Part shown: one piece after another, positions 1-12,236 of the stretch
Numbering within the stretch: the first letter of the stretch is position 1
Layout: each line of letters starts with the position of its first letter
From: Diplonema papillatum
Taxonomy: Eukaryota > Euglenozoa > Diplonemea > Diplonemida > Diplonemidae
NCBI GenBank assembly: GCA_030068145.1
Contig: JAPJBO010000212.1
Coordinates: 186,001 to 250,000 of the forward strand
DNA length: 64,000 nucleotides
Direction: 5' to 3'
Position numbers and translations under genes: made by a program
The notes under the pieces: generated by a model
The model's database searches: none
Seen by the model: only the letters and a program-made list of their open reading frames with translations
Told to the model about the DNA's origin: nothing

Positions 1-1
1 G

Positions 2-940
2 TCGACCGTGCAGCGCATCTGCAACCGCGCGTCGATCCCGCACGACCTCGAGCTCAGCGGCCCGGCGCCGCGCTGCCGGCACTGCGGCGAGCGGCGCACG
101 CGCGACTTCACTGGGACAGTCTGCTTGATGTGGGGCCGCCTGCACCACGACGAAGACTTCGACCACAATTCCGAGCGCGAATTCGACAGCTGGACGGATG
201 CGACGGTGCTGCCCCCGGGGGCTGTCCAGGCTGCGGTGTCGCCGACAGCGTCTGCGCGCAGCTCTCCGACGCCGTCGTACAGTTGGAGCTCCAACGGGGA
301 AAACCAGCAGCAGACGTGGGAGTGCCAGGCGTGCATGTACAACAACAAGCCGAAGAGAAGCTTGCCCGCAAAGACGTGCCGGCTGTGCGGAGCGGACCGA
401 CCGACGGCGTTGTCGTCCGCGCTGGCCGCTCGGAGCCCGATGGAGAGCGACCTGTGCCTCTCGCGGTGCGCCAGCAGCTCGTCGATGCAGTCGGCCCAGG
501 CGTGCTTGTGCTGCGGCAAGTCGCTGAAGCACGCGCCTCCGTTCTGCTCCGCCACCGGGCGGCCCCACCACCACGGGAGGGACGCTATCACCCCGCGGTC
601 GATCCCCAGCAACCGGTTGGCCGCGCAGCAGAAGCCGTCGCAAAGCACGTTCGAGACGTCCAGCGCCTCGTCCCTGTCGCGGACGGGGTCGTCGAACTCC
701 CTCACGAAGCCGCTGCGCGTGACGACGTCCTGTGCTTCGTCTCCGAAGGCGGTCGCCGACCGGCCTGAGCCGCTCACGACGCCCCGCGGCGGGCCGTGCC
801 TGCAGTGCCTGTCGTCGCAAAAAAACACGGTCCTGATGCCCTGCCGGCACCTCGTCGTCTGCTCGGCGTGCGCGCCGCCGCTGGCGGCGTGCCCGCAGTG
901 CGGGGTCAGCATCACCCACCGGCTCGAGGTCTTCGCGTAG
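2..940 (+). CDS. RING-finger protein with RanBP2-type zinc finger (5' partial)
   Basis: The frame is open from the first base, so the true start lies outside the window; numbering here uses the GTG at 8 as residue 1. An early CxxC...C cluster is followed by a RanBP2-type finger at residues 104-132 (WEC at the start, CRLC at the end), then a Ser-rich middle with another CxxC group. A C-terminal RING at residues 264-299 has spacing C-x2-C-x11-C-x-H-x3-C-x2-C-x6-C-x2-C, the C3HC4 layout found in IAP/MULAN-type E3 ligases. Such proteins usually act as ubiquitin ligases; that role is inferred from family knowledge. No intron is apparent. The stop at 938-940 is followed by tandem decayed copies of the 3' half. 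No BIR or membrane segment is visible, so the substrate cannot be guessed. Confidence 0.75.
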   Translation, partial: STVQRICNRASIPHDLELSGPAPRCRHCGERRTRDFTGTVCLMWGRLHHDEDFDHNSEREFDSWTDATVLPPGAVQAAVSPTASARSSPTPSYSWSSNGENQQQTWECQACMYNNKPKRSLPAKTCRLCGADRPTALSSALAARSPMESDLCLSRCASSSSMQSAQACLCCGKSLKHAPPFCSATGRPHHHGRDAITPRSIPSNRLAAQQKPSQSTFETSSASSLSRTGSSNSLTKPLRVTTSCASSPKAVADRPEPLTTPRGGPCLQCLSSQKNTVLMPCRHLVVCSACAPPLAACPQCGVSITHRLEVFA

Positions 941-1249
941 GGTGCAGGGGTTGCCCTCCAGGCCCCCGATTCAGCGCTCGACTTCTCGGCGAAAAAGAGT
1001 TTCTTTTCGCGACAACCAGCAAGCTGCCTCTATCGAGAGCATGCTTGTTTACAGCTGAAAAAACCTGGCGAAAAAAATAATGCATTTGTTTTGGTACCGA
1101 AGGTTAGTAGTCGGCGGCGTTGGTTACTGCAACGAAACCTTACCAAAGCAAACGCGACCGGTCCCCCCTGCAGACCCAGCTTCTCGGCGGAGAGACTCTT
1201 TTTAGTGCCAAAAATCTTGAGGGTTGCCCTTCAATGTGTTGTGCGGGGC

Positions 1250-1532
1250 TGAAGCACGTTCGAGTTGACGTCGAGCGCCTCTTCCCTGTTGCGGACGGGG
1301 TCGTCGAACTCCCTCAAGAAGCCGCTGCGCGTGACGACGTCCTGTGCTTCGTCTCCGAAGGCGGTCGCCGACCGGCCTGAGCCGCTCACGACGCCCCGCG
1401 GCGGGCCGTGCCTGCAGTGCCTGTCGTGGTCCTGATGCCCTGCCGGCACCTCGTCGTCTGCTCGGCGTGCGCGCCGGCGTGCCCGCAGAGCGGGGTCAGC
1501 ATCAGGCGCACCGGCTCGAGGTCTTCGCGTAG
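1250..1532 (+). pseudogene. Tandem copy 2 of the RING gene 3' half, frameshifted
   Basis: This repeats the segment of the upstream gene from about 645 to its stop, roughly 607 bases further on, together with the intervening 3' flank. A 13-base deletion just after the first RING CxxC pair shifts the frame. A C-to-S change in the last CxxC pair and a three-base loss in the Cys-Ala run also damage the RING. It is a non-functional duplicate. The flank, with the phrase TTGGTACCGAAGGTTAGTAG, is shared between copies. Confidence 0.7.
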
Positions 1533-1845
1533 GGTGCAGGGGTTGCCCTCCAGGCCCCCGATTCAGCGCCCGACTTCTCGGCGAAAAAGAGTTTCTTTTC
1601 GCGACAACCAGCAAGCTGCCTCTATCGAGAGCATGCTTGTTTACAGCTGAAAAAAACCTGGCGAAAAAAATAATGCATTTATTTTGGTACCGAAGGTTAG
1701 TAGTCGGCGGCGTTGGTTACTGCAACGAAACCTTACCAAAGCAAACGCGACCGGTCCCCCCTGCAGACCCAGCTTCTCGGCGGAGAGACTCTTTTTAGTG
1801 CCAAAAATCTTGAGGGTTGCCCTTCAATGTGTTGTGCGGGGCTGA

Positions 1846-1950
1846 AGCACGTTCGAGTTGACGTCGAGCGCCTGCTTGCGGACGGGGTCGTCGAACTCTC
1901 ACGAAGCCGCTGCGCGTGACGACGTCCTGTCGAGGTCTTCGCGTAGGGTC
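1846..1950 (+). pseudogene. Tandem copy 3 of the RING gene 3' end, mostly deleted
   Basis: A third, shorter relic about 590 bases after copy 2. It keeps the bases corresponding to the Ser-rich linker and then jumps directly to the last codons (GAGGTCTTCGCGTAG), so the whole RING is missing. The following flank again resembles the 3' flank of the intact gene. A still weaker remnant of the flank is seen near 2500-2570. Confidence 0.6.
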
Positions 1951-2286
1951 AGGGGTTCCCCTCCAGGCCCCCAATTCAGCGCCCGACTTCTCGGCGGAAA
2001 AGAGTTTCTTTTTGCGACAACCAGCAAGCTGCCTCCTTTGAGAGCATACTTGTTTACAGCTAAAAAACCTGGCGACAGGTTTGCAGATCGCAAAACCAAA
2101 TGCGTTCTTGGTACCAAGGGTTAGTCGTCGGCAGCGTTAGTTTCTGCACGAAAACTTACCAAAGCAACGCAACCGCGCCGACCCTACTTCTTGGCGGAGA
2201 GTCTCTTTTTGCAAAAGGAAAAAAACCAGTAACTGCCTCGTTCGAGAGCATTCTTGTTGCAGCTAAAAAAACAGTACGTTTTAGCT

Positions 2287-2420
2287 TTAGAAAACCCCAT
2301 TCGACGAAGGTCACCCGGAAACTCTAAAATCCCGGATTCTCAAGCGAACTATGACTCTAAAAAGGAACGTTGGCGGCGGTTCAACCTGAACGCGTACAGG
2401 TTAAATCGCACAAACGAACG
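2287..2420 (+). repeat. Dispersed repeat C copy
   Basis: A copy of a short motif block found many times in the window: a GGTCACCCGGAGAC-like box, then CTCTAAAACCCCGGA, then TCAAGCGAACTT and CACTCTAAAAA. Other copies lie near 15118, 17109, 17370, 19548, 22371, 22868, 28455 (diverged), 30308, 31805, 32262, 40128, 40361 and 43165. Several lie just downstream of genes or truncated genes, so it may be a SINE-like unit or a conserved 3'-flank module. Confidence 0.55.
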
Positions 2421-2699
2421 CATTGTTGGCTACCAAGTCAGCAGCACGTCGCAAAGCTTTTTCCTTTCCGGACGCTGTCATTCAGTGCCTGCTTCGGTCC
2501 CCCCGCCGAGATTCTTTTTTTTAGTACTAACAATCTTGTGGGTTGCCCTTCAATGTATTGTGCAGGCTAAAAAGACGTAGGCAGCGTGTTTTGGTGGTTG
2601 ATCAGAATTCCTTAGTGACTTAGTAAGCACGCTGCCACCCGACACTTTTTGATATAGACAAGCAAGCTAGTTACCATGAAACGACAGGCGCTTCGTTTT

Positions 2700-3849
2700 G
2701 TTTGTGCGTGCCGGTTGATCGTTTTCCCACTTGTATTTACCCTGTGTGTATTCAGGTCAAAACAGGGTTTACACACGTACCAGACGTGTGTCAAATAACT
2801 GTTATTATTCGACCCCTTTACCTTCCGCGAGCCGCAAATTTGACACCCTGGTTCGACGTCCGTAAAGATCCGTCCACCAAGACTGCTATGCCGCCCAGAG
2901 CACCGATGAAGGTCCTGAGTGCGCCAGCTTTGCGTCGCGCACCCGGTCTCGGATCGGACTTCAGGTGTTTTGTTCTTCGGACCGCGCAGGGGGCGGGGTG
3001 CAGGAGCTCAAGTTTACCCAGCAGCAAGTGTCCCAGCCCGTCTACTGGAGCTGTGCCGATACCGATGGGCTCGCTCGCTTGCGCGTGTGTCCCACCCCCC
3101 CTAAAGCACACTGAGGACGTGCTGGGGTGTCACGGTTCTGCAGCGATAGTCTACTACTGCTTTTGGGTACTCCCTAAAGCACGTGCTGTAAGCACTTTGA
3201 GGTTCAACGCTGCAGTCCCAGTGTCAGGGTTCTGCAGCGATAGTCTACTACGTTTGGGTTTGAATGCAAAGAATCTGTGTGATAATCTGCATCATCCTAC
3301 GTCCTGCCACGACTAGAGTCTGTGCCTCCTGCACAGTCTACGATGCAAGAGCGCCGCGGCTTACGTTGTGCCCATGTCGGCGGTATAGGCATTCTTATCC
3401 TTGTGCTGTGTGCTCCCTCACCAGAAGTCCGCTGACCGTTTGCGGTTTTGAGCTGCCTTCAGTCCCGAGGCGACAGAGCCGGGGGATGGACAGTACGCAG
3501 AAGCCAACAACGAGCACCCAGAAGACTCTCGTGGGGACACATGGAAAAAAAAAAAAAAAACTTTTCACTCTTAAAAAAATAGCAAAAATACAACGGTTCG
3601 ACCAGACGTCACACTCATCGTCGACCGGCGTAAACGGGGAAAAAAAAACTCCAGCACAATTAGCGGATTTGGATCAGTTCGATAGAGCCCGAACAGCCGG
3701 GGGGAGGCCGGTTAGGGAGGCTGGCAACATAAAGCAGTTAGTTGCCGGAGACGCACGCAGAAAAAAGAAGGAGAAAGGAAAAAGAAAGCCAAACAACACA
3801 AACCTTTCGGGAGGACAAAGAAGTCCTCCCCGAAAGGGGGAAAAAAAAA
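2700..3849. other. Stretch without a supported gene
   Basis: A 204-codon open frame at 2702-3316 has no recognisable domain, low-quality composition and no family resemblance, so it is not called. The only structure seen is a short direct duplication containing GGTTCTGCAGCGATAGTCTA, at about 3136 and 3228, followed by A-rich runs. Confidence 0.4.
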
Positions 3850-3990
3850 CGAGTTCCTTTTTCTTCTTAATAGTACATCTGTACTGACGGGAACATTTCG
3901 GGAACAACGGTTGCACATGAAAGAGAAAACGAAGCCAACGAAAAAAGTGCTAATACAGGAACCCCCCCCCCCCCCCCCCCAGAGAGTTTA
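3850..3990. repeat. Dispersed repeat A, partial copy with poly-C tract
   Basis: Shares with 13911-14165 and 19931-20405 the block containing CATCTGTACTGACGGGAACA, GGTTGCACATGAAAGAGA and a poly-C run followed by AGAGAG. Only the middle part of the family is present here. The poly-C run at about 3961-3980 sits at the same place as the C-rich run of the other copies. Confidence 0.6.
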
Positions 3991-4004
3991 TACACGGTGC
4001 AGTA

Positions 4005-4135
4005 GTAAAGGCTTTCACTAGTAAATTTACTAGTGGTTTTACAAGTGAAAATGGTTTACAAGTGCCACTAGTAAATTTTACAAGTGCACTTGTAAAATTT
4101 ACAAGTGCACTAGTAAAATTTACAAGTATTTCAGG
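4005..4135. repeat. ACTAGT-rich fold-back sequence
   Basis: Dense overlapping short palindromes built on ACTAGT, CACTAGTAAA and TTTACAAGTGCACT, able to fold on themselves in many registers. A related block lies at 14290-14575. No coding potential. It resembles the core of a fold-back or MITE-type element. Confidence 0.55.
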
Positions 4136-4627
4136 TGTTTTGGCAGGTGTTTTGGGGTAAAACAAGAAGAAACTGTGGCAAGTGAAGCACACATTCAGAA
4201 GAACCGGCTTCTTTTTCACCTAACTCATCAAAATGGGGCTGGGAGAGCATAGCAAAGTGTCAACGCAGTGCTTGAGAGCCCCGCGCTTAGGCAGACCGCG
4301 TCAATCCAGGTTTCCCCCACTCCAAGGCAAACGTGAACACTCGAACACGACCCCCCTTTGGCTCGATGCGGTGGGAACACGGGACAATAACATCGGAACA
4401 GACGGAGCGCGAGGGAGGAGGCGTCCTTGTCCTCTCAGAGCAGAGTCGTGCACAGGTACGTCCTGGTACCAGAAATAGATGGGCGCCATTGCACGGCAAA
4501 AGATGCTCTGGTATCTTGCGTTTGGCCCAGGAGGTTACGAATATCTCTGCCTGCGTGCGCGCCGGACAGGCTTGGCATCCATTTTTTGGACTGAGTCGTG
4601 GGCAACAGTGCGGTCAACTCTGAAAGG

Positions 4628-5032
4628 CAAACACCGTAAACGGAAATAAGTTGGACCGGACAAAATGGTCCAACTCACCTATTTTGGGCTCTGGTGGTCC
4701 AACTTTTGTCCGGCCAACTTTTTTCGGGGGCTTCGTGCAGTTTTGCGGCTGGCACTCGCTCCACTCCGTAGTCGCGCATGGGTCCGCCGCCAGGAGTTCC
4801 CGAACACTGCGCGGCGCTGCGTAACCCGCTGAGTTCCCTCCAGCAACTTGCACTGGAATCACAAGATCTTCCTTGCGTGGAAGGATGTTTGATCGCGACC
4901 GGTTGCGGTTGGTCAGTGCCGAGGGTGGACCAAGATGCGTCCACCGTCTGTCCCATTGCTTTGGTAGAGTGCAAACGCAAAAATGCAGAGTGCAAACGAG
5001 GTGGCTCGAGGTTGGCTGACCGTGAAGGAAAA
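4628..5032. repeat. Dispersed repeat F, copy 1, with hairpin
   Basis: Begins with GTTGGACCGGACAAAATGG and, after a spacer, carries its inverted complement (TTTTGTCCGGCCAAC), giving a strong hairpin. The following 300 bases match 60240-60521 (phrases GCCGCCAGGAGTT, GCTTTGGTAGAGTGCAAACG and GGTTGGCTGAC). A third fragment of the hairpin half is at 60840-60870. It looks like a non-autonomous mobile element. Confidence 0.6.
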
Positions 5033-5134
5033 AGTATGAGCCGCCAATAAACGACGATCTTAGTACGCTCAAGAAGAATCCCACGCATCTCTCGCGCCTG
5101 ACTACTCATTTGTCACGGGACATTTTTTTACCTC

Positions 5135-5344
5135 ATGCCCATCGACCCAACCCCGCCTAAGTGGATACGTGTCTCGCTAGCCGTCGACGCTCATGACGGC
5201 AGCCCCATCCTGAAGTGCAAATACTGCCGACGCGTCACTGCTGCTGTGTGCGCTCGGATTGGCGCCGCTCAAGCGGCCACCTTATGTCACTCGTTCATTT
5301 GTAAAGATTGCTCCGTTCTTCTCCCTGACTTGTTCCCGGATTAG
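5135..5344 (+). CDS. Small Cys-pair ORF, doubtful
   Basis: A 69-codon ORF with ATG start. The product contains CKYC and, later, CHSFICKDC, so two CxxC pairs could bind a metal. It lies between two repeat copies and a CTA microsatellite. No family is recognised and no paralogue is seen in the window. It may be a chance ORF; listed because the Cys-pair spacing is suggestive. Confidence 0.15.
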   Translation: MPIDPTPPKWIRVSLAVDAHDGSPILKCKYCRRVTAAVCARIGAAQAATLCHSFICKDCSVLLPDLFPD

Positions 5345-5353
5345 GATAACACA

Positions 5354-5384
<31 letters not shown>
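5345..5384. repeat. ACT trinucleotide microsatellite
   Basis: About ten uninterrupted ACT units. Confidence 0.85.
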
Positions 5385-5385
<1 letters not shown>

Positions 5386-5396
5386 GTTACCGAAGA

Positions 5397-5590
5397 TGAA
5401 ATGTTGGAGGAAATGAGAAGCTCATCGCCGCAAACCGTGGCGTTTTCACTTGCGTCCTGAATCCAGCTTTTACGTAAAAAAAGAAAACGATCAGGCACTG
5501 CGTTCAACGAAAACAACTCTCTCTTCTCATCATCATCATGATCATTAGTTTTGTATCAACCGCGGTTGTGCGAGGTACGAGCTCTTCTTT
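5397..5590. repeat. Dispersed repeat E, copy 1
   Basis: Matches 53611-53805 over its length, with shared phrases GAAATGTTGGAGGAAATGAG, GCCGCAAACCGTGGCGTTTT and GCGTTCAACGAAAACAACTC, plus a CAT microsatellite and a GCGGTTGTGCGAG end. The two copies differ by small indels. No coding capacity is apparent. Confidence 0.65.
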
Positions 5591-7160
5591 TTGAATAGCC
5601 TTTGGCCGGCTTTTTACTGGCCCGAGAAACCCGGTTTGATACCGGCCTGAAAGCCGCTGCTGGGGAACCCTGCTTTTTCTTTTGTTTTGGGATGCGTATC
5701 GGTGGGAGAATGCTCGAGGAGGCCTGCTAGTAGGTCCGGCAGGAGCACGCGCGGCACAGCCGGCGTTTGCTCTCTGCCTACCAATGCGGTCCACGTCTGG
5801 AGGGTCCTTAAGTTTGCGCCTTCTGTGGGTATACACACATGATCACGTCTTCTGGAAACGAAGCTTGCTCTTGAGATCTGGCGTGGAGGGCCATCGTTAC
5901 CTGAAAGGTGAGACGAAAAGCACCGCTTCGCTCTGTCACAGGACGACAACACGAACGCAACAAGGAACCGAAATCACAATGTCGGAAAAGTCCTGCAGCC
6001 GTGGGCACAACACACAGGCAAGTCTGGCGTTACTTTGCCGGGTGCAACAAGCGCCAGGCGGCCTCCCCCGAGTGTTTTTCTTCCACACCGGAAGCGCGCC
6101 ACCAAGACTTCTCTGCAAAATACCAACCTTCTAAACCAGAAGTAACGCTTAACAAACAAAGGTCGCGAACCACTAAATCCTGCTCGTCCTTACGGATCGA
6201 ACCACGAAAAAGAAGAGAAAAAAAAAAAAAAAAACGAAGGACATCCGCTGCTGAAAAGTTCAAGCTGCGCGCTCGGTCAAGCTCTCGTCGGTAGGGGAAT
6301 CCTACCAAAGGAATTAGTCACCCCCCCGGATGGGGCTGGTCTGCCAGCTGGTATCGAAAAAATGGTAAAAGGAAGGCGAGGACCCAGCAAGCGGCTACAC
6401 TAGCCCAACCCGAAAATGCGTTTGTCTTTTTCGGCGTAAACCGTAACCCTGCGCTCATCGGTCTCGCAAAACGCTGCCGTTGCAGCTATTCTTCTGCTTC
6501 ACAAACAAACAAGCTCCCTGGCTGGTAGAAAAGGGCGAAAGTATCTGCCTGTTTAAGCCTCGAAATCCATGGACCTGGAAAAAATGTGTATTCTACAGGT
6601 GTGAACGAGGGCTATGCTGACGCAACCTAAGCGCGTGCATGCGTGTGCGTTTGTGTTGTGTTTGTGTTTGGCTACGCATTCTTTGCCGTCGATCCCACCA
6701 TAAGAGTGTTTGCCAATCCCTCTGCATGTAGAAGTCAGTAGTCGCCAATTTCCAGGAGACTCAAGCAACTTGCAATGGCTGTTTTGTGTACTCAGAAGAT
6801 CTCGAAGGCTAATCGACGGCATGTTCGCAACAATAGACGGACAGACAACTACCCTAACCCCGGCGGCACCACAGAGTCCATTGAAATACTTCAAATACCA
6901 CAAAGAAAAATACCGTTCGCCTGAAAAAAGTAAAAAGAAAAGGCACATAAAGACGCTGAGACATTCATGTTTCAACAACGAAGAAGAAGTAAGTTACTGA
7001 AGATTTTCTAGATGACCGCACTTCATTTTCTTAAAGGGATCGTAAAAAATAAAGGGGGAGGGGGCGGAGGTCGAATTAATGAGAGAGGCACCAACAAAAG
7101 AAGGATTGATAGTTGGCCGGGCTGGCGTAGCGACGAATTATCCATTTCCGACGAGTAGTA
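5591..7160. other. Stretch without a supported gene
   Basis: Contains only short open frames in conflicting frames, a poly-A run at about 6218-6233 and purine-rich segments. No family, repeat partner in the window or RNA gene was recognised. Confidence 0.35.
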
Positions 7161-7164
7161 GTGC

Positions 7165-7555
7165 TAGGGCAACAACCAGGAACGCACTGGTAGGTGAGCA
7201 GCTACACCTCCGAAAGTGAGCCAAGGGCGAAGGACGTATCTGCGGCTGCTGAGGCAGTTACCCGGTGGCAACCCCACACGCAGAACGCGGGGAAGGGGAA
7301 CGTGTTTTCCCAACTATTTTGAAGCCCCTTCCCGACCGTAGCATCCGAGGAAGGTGCGAACATGGAGGAGGGTGCTACGGTAGCCGTGCACGGGTCTTGG
7401 GCGCGTGCCTCATGCATTTGTGATCCGCCGCGAAGTTCTCTCCTGGTGCAGTCCGGAGAGACCGGCGCCGAGTCTCGGCTCACAGCCGGTTCCCTCGGGC
7501 GGCAACCTTAAGGGAGAGAGAGCGCAGGCACAATCCACGTAAAAAGGACCACACA
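7165..7555. repeat. Dispersed repeat D, copy 1
   Basis: About 390 bases closely matching 18433-18813. Shared phrases include AGGGCAACAACCAGGAAC, GGCGAAGGACGTATCTGCGG and GGTCTTGGGCGCGTGCCT. This copy holds an extra insertion near 7410-7435. Weak ORFs on both strands are the same shadow in both copies, so it is treated as a repeat rather than a gene. Confidence 0.65.
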
Positions 7556-7759
7556 CACCCACCATAGTAGTACGGTACCTGCACTCCAGCTTGTTTTCCC
7601 GGAAAGGTCAGCGCGGTAGCGATGGCCATGAGAACACATACAGGCCTGAGACTGCCAAGGCGTGACTCTCACGCCCGTTGCCTTGTTTGATGGTGTTCTT
7701 TCTGTCTCTCTCTCCGCCCCATCTTGAGCAACGGACTCTTTAGGTGCAAATTCGAATTA

Positions 7760-8345
7760 GTTCCCCCCCCTGGAATAAAAAGAACAAAATCAACACCCCA
7801 ACAACACGAAAGCCACCAAATTCGTCGAGGGGGAAAAAAAGGATCTCCTGTGAAGGAGCAACGGCTCGAGATTCGAAACGCAGTCTTACGGCCCATGCCC
7901 CAGTTTCAGGCCGGCATGCGGCGGGAGATATTTAGCTTTGGCTGAGACCAGGACAAATCTCTCGACAAGATTGGGAATCGTAGGTGAAACGAACGGGAAG
8001 CAAAGGAGCCACCAGCAACGATCGCAACCGTCACGATGCTCTGCGACGAAAACACGCGAAAAAATGACCCTTCGGGAGTTGCGTAACCAAAGGCTGGCGT
8101 GTCCAGAAAGTCGAGAGAACGGCCAGCACGTCAACAACAATAACAACAATAATAATAATAGGAACCCCCCCCCCCCCCCCCAGCTTTTTCAACCTCTCCA
8201 ATTCCTTCAAGCTAGACCATTATACAACGACCCCCCCCCCCCCCCCCCCCCCCCCCCAGCGTTCGCGCCAAGGAAAAAGCGGCTGGTTTCAGCCGGAAAA
8301 AAAGTTCTTGAAAAACTGACCGGCTGATAATCAGCCGGCTGATTT
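7760..8345. other. Poly-C tracts and palindromic spacer
   Basis: No gene supported. Holds an AAT run (about 8142-8160), poly-C runs of about 16 and 27 bases (about 8165-8180 and 8231-8257) and the 19-base palindrome CCGGCTGATAATCAGCCGG near 8320. Confidence 0.5.
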
Positions 8346-8800
8346 TTGAAAGATCTGCCGATCAGACGGGTTTTGCGACAACATCTTGCTTCACACCTTA
8401 CCCGGTTTGTGCGTCAAGCTGATTCCGCACCATGGGCGGCGTAGCCAAAGCTTGCACTCTAAAACCGGAAAGTGTGTTCTCCAGAACACGAAACAGCCAA
8501 GAAAGGACTCGTGTGTTTAACATCAAACCCTGGTTTGAAAGCTTCGGGGGGGAAAACAAAAGACACCTAATCCGGTTTCACGACGTAGTGAGAAATCACC
8601 CGGCACGAGCACATCATCCCCCCCCTCCGCCTTCTTTCGAACAAGGAAAATAATAAATCAAACCTGCGCATTTTCTTCTTACCATTTTGACGCCCCCCCT
8701 CTGAAACAAAAGAAGAGGATTAGTCCCTCAAAAGGTTTCATACCTTAGTTGGCGGAGTCTTACACTCCCTGCGACCCTATTTTGCACTTTCTTCGAAGAA

Positions 8801-9097
8801 GACTTGATGCTAGCATCAAACATGCATGAGAGGCTATAAGAGATTATCCTCCAGTGGGTCGTTTCCTTACTATTGCACAGTGAACTCCAGCCTGAGAAGC
8901 TGCTGTGAAAGATGTTTGCCCGAGGCACACACCCAAGCGAGTGTGATACCTGCGTTTGGCGTCCATCCAGTTTCAGCTCCAGCTTCTGGCTGGACTCGAG
9001 TCGTCGTCCCTTCTTTCGCAGAATAACACGAAACGCCCCCAGGCAAAAACCGTTTTCACATTTTTCCGGACTTGATGCTAGCATCAAACATGCATGA
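8801..9097. repeat. 29-bp direct repeats flanking a 239-bp segment
   Basis: Identical 29-base sequences beginning GACTTGATGCTAGCATCAAA occur at 8801-8829 and 9069-9097. Each contains the palindrome TTGATGCTAGCATCAA. The segment between has no recognised content. The arrangement could reflect an insertion with duplicated flank or loss of one arm of a longer repeat. Confidence 0.6.
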
Positions 9098-9409
9098 AAT
9101 GCAACGTTCTGTATAAACATACGAAGTACCCGTCTCCCCCAACCGCCTGGCTCTTAGGTGACTTGTTGACTGCTGCACGACGTGCAGTATTTGCGCAGGA
9201 ACCTGTCAGCGGCGTACTAAGCGCACCGTGTCTGGCGTCTGCTGCAGCACCGCGTCCGTTTCCTGTCATCGCTCAACGACGAAGCGACCTGAAAACGACT
9301 GGCTAACGAAGCGGGGACCCAGAGGAAGGGTGTTGTCTTCTGGCGATACGTGTAATGTGTTTGCGTATGTGTGTGTGTGTGTCGGTTTAACACATCAACA
9401 GGGGAGAGC

Positions 9410-10033
9410 ATGTCCCTGGCGGCTGCCTGCCAAAATGGATGGGTAGATGCGGCAGCAGCCGCCCAGGAGGGCTCAAATGCCCCTCCATCCACTTGCTGGG
9501 CGGGGGTAGCAGGCTCTCGCATAGACATGTGTTTTCTCAACGCCGTAGCAGCGCGGACGTTTGTGACGGTGGAAACCGCCAAGGCAGGAGAACACGACAT
9601 CCCGACACACTGTCCAGTGTTTGTTACACTCAGCATCCCGGCATCTACACCGCCCGAGCGCGGTCACTGGATACCCACTCCTTTCCCGAAGAAGCCGCCG
9701 TTGATGACGCAGGAGGAGATGAGGAGTGTACTAACCACGGCCTTGGACCGCAACCGCGCGGTCAGCGGAGCAGACGGGGCGCTGAGAAACGCATCGGAAG
9801 TGGCGGAAGCCTACCTGACTGGCCTGCACTGGAAGAGCCTCCCGCCAGGATCAACCGCCTACCGGGGCAGGGCTGGTGGATTCACCACTCGGAAGGCGCA
9901 CGCGTCCGCAAGGCAGGCGTGCACGGCACGGGGTGCGACGGATAGGTCGGTGAGACAGCGGGACAAGGTGATTGGGATGCTACGCACTGTGATTGCCGAG
10001 GCGAGGCAAGAGGCTGAGCGTTGGCCAGCCTAG
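9410..10033 (+). pseudogene. Non-LTR retrotransposon endonuclease fragment
   Basis: The frame carries the C-terminal part of an endonuclease/exonuclease/phosphatase (EEP) domain: GWVDAAAA, then PPSTC, then GSRIDMCFLN, then HDIPTHCPVFVTL, the same order seen in the intact element at 62400-62560 (TFTSARTSGTRID, then PGHRLVTM). The N-terminal catalytic part (N, E, GDxN) and any reverse transcriptase are absent. After the domain, a basic linker (YRGRAGGFTTRK) resembles the spacer before RT in such elements, and the frame ends at a stop at 10031-10033. The protein sequence differs strongly from the 61-kb element, so this is another family. It is a dead fragment. Confidence 0.6.
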
Positions 10034-11817
<1,784 letters not shown>

Positions 11818-12030
11818 AGGCTATTTTTCTTCGCTGCCTCAGCAGTGTTGCTATTGGGCAATTTGCGTACCTGCTGCCATCCTTAGATGTTTCTCAGGCT
11901 CCCTCTCCGGAATCGAACCCTAATTCCCCGTTACCCGTTACAGCCACGGTAGTCCCTACCGTCAAAAGCTGACAGGGCAGAAGCTCTTGCGGGCTTGCAC
12001 CGACTTGAAGTCGTGTGCTATCACTCGATT
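11818..12030 (-). rRNA. Degenerate SSU (18S) rRNA fragment
   Basis: Read on the minus strand, the sequence follows the conserved SSU segment around the 5'-domain/central junction: TTCTGCCCTGTCAGCTTT, GACGGTAG, GTAACGGGTAACGG, GAATTAGGGTTCGATTCC, GGAGAGGGAGCCTGAGAAAC, then GGCAGCAG and GCAAATTGCCCAAT. The usual GGCTACCAC block after GAGAAAC is deleted, and several normally invariant bases differ. Flanking SSU sequence is not recognisable on either side, so this is an isolated dead fragment of about 210 bases rather than an rDNA unit. Confidence 0.85.
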
Positions 12031-12236
12031 GACCTGTTTCATCCACACACATTGTTGTGAGTGGGATACTAGGGCATCCAACCTCTGCAGTTCCACAACG
12101 CCAGGTGTGCGTAGGAGTGAGGTGCGTGTTCGTAACAAAATAAGGGAAAACAATCCGGGTACGGTAGTGAACCTCTATCGTTGGCTCGATCACTTTCCGC
12201 TGATGCCACGAGAACCCAGCCTTTCCTCCGTTTTGT

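Noticed and set aside
2702-3316. 204-codon ORF
   Set aside because: No domain, no codon-bias support and a direct repeat inside it; likely chance.
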